Below, in pieces: positions 30,909-32,791 of a stretch of 32,791 nucleotides of DNA (the stretch's first letter is position 1; every line of letters starts with the position of its first letter). The notes beneath the pieces were generated by a model. It did not search any database and was not told the origin of the DNA. It was given only the letters and a program-made list of their open reading frames with translations. The stretch comes from Bacillota bacterium (GTDB lineage: Bacteria > Bacillota > Clostridia > Lachnospirales > Lachnospiraceae): the NCBI GenBank assembly GCA_023402845.1, contig JAEYFP010000036.1, positions 1 to 32,791 of the forward strand, written 5' to 3'. The position numbers were made by a program, and so were the translations under genes.

Positions 30909-32791
30909 GTGTGCCCGGTGGGCACACGTTCTAACGGGTGAAAGTCCCCAATCCGCCCGGCAGTGGGAAGGATACAGCCGAAGCCAAGGGTGTCCATCGT
31001 GAGGTGGAATCTGAAGAAAGGATTAGGCAAAACTCTGGCTTGTTACATTTGAGGCTAACTGCATGGACTAGGTTGCGATACAAACCAAAATCCGATAACT
31101 GCACAGAAATGCAGGTAGTATTTATGGAATGAGTATAAGAGGGAAAGAACGTGTGAGTACCCGGGGAGGCCTCATGGACGTAACCAATGCAATAGAACAT
31201 TTGCGGTTACGGTTGAAACAAGATTTATCATGAGGAGTCAGCAGAGGTCATAGTACCGCTATGGTTGCAAACGTGGCGGGAAGGACTGAACTTTAGGAGA
31301 TGTGAGTAAATGAATGTAACCAAAGATAGATTTAAGAACAGACAACTTCATATGGAAGACTATCGACAAATGGTATCTGCGGAACAGAAAGAGTATGCCG
31401 AAATGTTCGCCTATCAGAGGATTGCTGAAAACAACGACATCATCACAGATTTTTGGACGGACAATCTAATGGAGCTGATTTTACGCAAAGATAACCTTAA
31501 CAAGGCATATAAGAAAGTAAAATCAAACAAGGGAGCCGGTGGAATCGATGGAATGCAGGTGGATAATCTTCTACCCTACCTAAGAGAAAACCAAGACGAA
31601 CTAATCCAACAGATTAAATTGGGTAAATATAAACCAAACCCAGTCCGCAGGGTAGAAATACCCAAAGAAGAAAAAGGCAAGGTTAGAAATCTTGGAATAC
31701 CAACAGTAGTAGACAGAGTCGTCCAACAAGCTATCGCACAGGAACTAACACCGATATACGAAGAAGAGTTCTCGGATAGCAGTTTCGGATTTAGACCAAA
31801 AAGGGGTCAGCATGATGCACTGAAAAGATGTAAGAGATACGTAGAAGAAGGATATGTGTATGTGGTGAGCATGGACTTAGAGAAATTCTTTGACACAGTA
31901 AATCATAGTAAACTAATAGAAATATTATCACGCACCATAAAAGATGGTAGCGTAATATCTCTGATACACAAATACCTTAACGCAGGCGTAGTGGGAAATG
32001 GGCTCTTTGAGAGAACAGCAGAAGGATTTCCGCAAGGCGGGCCTCTGAGTCCACTCTTAGGGAACATAATGCTGAATGAATTGGATAAAGAACTGGAGCG
32101 AAGAGGACACAAATTTGTAAGGTTTGCAGATGATGCAGTCATCTTCTGCAAGAGCAAGAAAAGTGCAGAACGTACCCTGGATAAGATTGTGCCGTACATA
32201 GAAGGGAAGCTATTCCTAAAAGTAAACCGAGCCAAGACAATAATCACGCAAGTCAGCAAGATAAAGTACCTTGGATATGCATTCTACAGAAATAAAGGAA
32301 AATGTAAATTCCGAGTACACCCAAAGTCAGTAAAGAAAATGAAGGATAAACTTCGTGTGCTGACAAACAAAAATACAGGATGGGGTAATGATTATCGCAG
32401 AGAGAAACTGGCAGAGTATGTGAGAGGGTGGATTAACTACTTTAGCATGGCAGATATGAAGGGATTGATGGGAGAGACTGACGAATGGATACGAAGAAGA
32501 ATAAGAGCCATCTATTGGAAACAATGGAAAAAGGTCAGAACGAGGTATCGTATGCTGAAAGCGTTGAAACTACCCGAATGGAGAGTGCACGAACTAGCAA
32601 ACTGTCGCAAAGGTTATTGGAGAGCAGCGAAAATGTTGAATAGTGTATTGTCAAATAAAATAATAGCCAGACTAGGATACGTATCCATGTCTGACTATTA
32701 TCTGAAAATCTGTGAAAACTAAAGAACCGCCGTATACCGAACGGTACGTACGTGCGGTGTGGGAGGTCGGCTAATCAATTAATGGTTAGAC
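30909..32791 (+). mobile_element. Group II intron (class C-like), 3' end beyond the window
   Basis: The 5' end GTGTG (30909-30913) fits the group II GUGYG boundary. About 400 nt of structured RNA (domains I-III) precede the reverse transcriptase ORF in domain IV. Domain V is clear at 32726-32758: lower stem ACCGC/GCGGT, a TACC-GAAC-GGTA tip, and a 2-nt CG bulge. It has a CGC catalytic triad, as in IIC introns. Domain VI begins at about 32761 and is cut by the window end, so the 3' splice site is not seen. Insertion directly after a terminator hairpin is the known habit of class C introns. Confidence 0.9.
31310..32722 (+). CDS. ltrA: Group II intron reverse transcriptase/maturase
   Basis: 470-aa intron-encoded protein for splicing and retrohoming. 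RT motifs in order: NKGAGGIDGMQV (RT0/1), RRVEIPKEEKGKVRNLGIPT (RT2), FGFRPKRGQHDAL, VSMDLEKFFDTVNH (RT3), FPQGGPLSPLLGNIMLNELD (RT4), and FVRFADDAVIF (RT5, FADD rather than the usual YADD). Then come LFLKVNRAKT, IKYLGYAFY and the maturase X domain (VRGWINYFSMADMK, IRRRIRAIYWKQWKK). No HNH endonuclease follows, as in class C proteins, and the protein ends YVSMSDYYLKICEN. The ATG has AGGAGA 9 nt upstream. Codon use looks richer in ATA and AGA than in the neighbouring genes, consistent with transfer. The ORF is intact. Confidence 0.95.
   Translation: MNVTKDRFKNRQLHMEDYRQMVSAEQKEYAEMFAYQRIAENNDIITDFWTDNLMELILRKDNLNKAYKKVKSNKGAGGIDGMQVDNLLPYLRENQDELIQQIKLGKYKPNPVRRVEIPKEEKGKVRNLGIPTVVDRVVQQAIAQELTPIYEEEFSDSSFGFRPKRGQHDALKRCKRYVEEGYVYVVSMDLEKFFDTVNHSKLIEILSRTIKDGSVISLIHKYLNAGVVGNGLFERTAEGFPQGGPLSPLLGNIMLNELDKELERRGHKFVRFADDAVIFCKSKKSAERTLDKIVPYIEGKLFLKVNRAKTIITQVSKIKYLGYAFYRNKGKCKFRVHPKSVKKMKDKLRVLTNKNTGWGNDYRREKLAEYVRGWINYFSMADMKGLMGETDEWIRRRIRAIYWKQWKKVRTRYRMLKALKLPEWRVHELANCRKGYWRAAKMLNSVLSNKIIARLGYVSMSDYYLKICEN

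Noticed and set aside
30938..31132. A 64-codon frame upstream of the reverse transcriptase
   Set aside because: It lies in the structured 5' RNA of the group II intron, which explains the sequence.

Overview
The window looks like a chromosomal segment of a motile, spore-forming, anaerobic Firmicute, most likely a Lachnospiraceae-type Clostridia. Supporting signs are SpoVT, SpoIID and a SpoIIQ-like protein, a chemoreceptor with a CheY-type regulator, T-box and SAM-I leader RNAs with intrinsic terminators, bacteriohemerythrin, and strong AGGAGG-type ribosome binding sites. Nearly all of it reads as vertically inherited chromosome. The clear mobile element is a group II intron at the right edge. 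No prophage, CRISPR array, defence island or toxin cassette is visible.

Layout. 1-2673: response regulator with an unusual C-terminal DUF2442-like domain, then a methyl-accepting chemotaxis protein; bases 1-131 show no gene. 2808-4910: spoVT and pncB converge on a shared bidirectional terminator. 5117-5509: bacteriohemerythrin, divergent from pncB. 5524-11476: T-box-controlled ileS coupled to glgP. 11473-12324: a C39-like cysteine-peptidase-fold protein on the minus strand. 12542-14836: an aconitase-fold hydratase of the YbhJ type. 14857-16103: an EF-hand protein behind a candidate sigma-28 promoter and a structured leader. 16202-18011: spoIID plus a LytM-fold SpoIIQ-like protein, the engulfment pair. 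18016-19382: GIY-YIG protein, hemolysin III/TrhA membrane protein and a small unknown. 19595-20284: small alarmone synthetase. 20562-21899: a tail-anchored coiled-coil protein abutting a flavin-reductase-like protein. 21981-24307: diguanylate cyclase converging with DNA polymerase IV. 24475-27507: LysM-G5-M23 endopeptidase, then murA. 27508-27960: a repeat-rich intergenic region. 27961-29043: HD-GYP phosphodiesterase (minus). 29221-30770: promoter, SAM-I riboswitch, another repeat copy, and metK. 30871-30908: metK terminator. 30909 to the window end: group II intron with its reverse transcriptase; the 3' end of the intron lies outside the window.

Themes. Signalling and motility: REC-DUF2442, MCP, hemerythrin, GGDEF and HD-GYP. 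Sporulation and cell wall: SpoVT, SpoIID/SpoIIQ, M23 and MurA. RNA-level control: T-box, SAM-I riboswitch, an orphan structured leader, and a two-module intergenic repeat with conserved stem-loops. The least explained items are that repeat family (three elements plus a partial one within about 2 kb, one of them in the metK 5' UTR), the 14891-14996 leader, the REC-DUF2442 fusion, and several orphan enzymes. All functions are read from sequence motifs recognised by eye; no database search was run.
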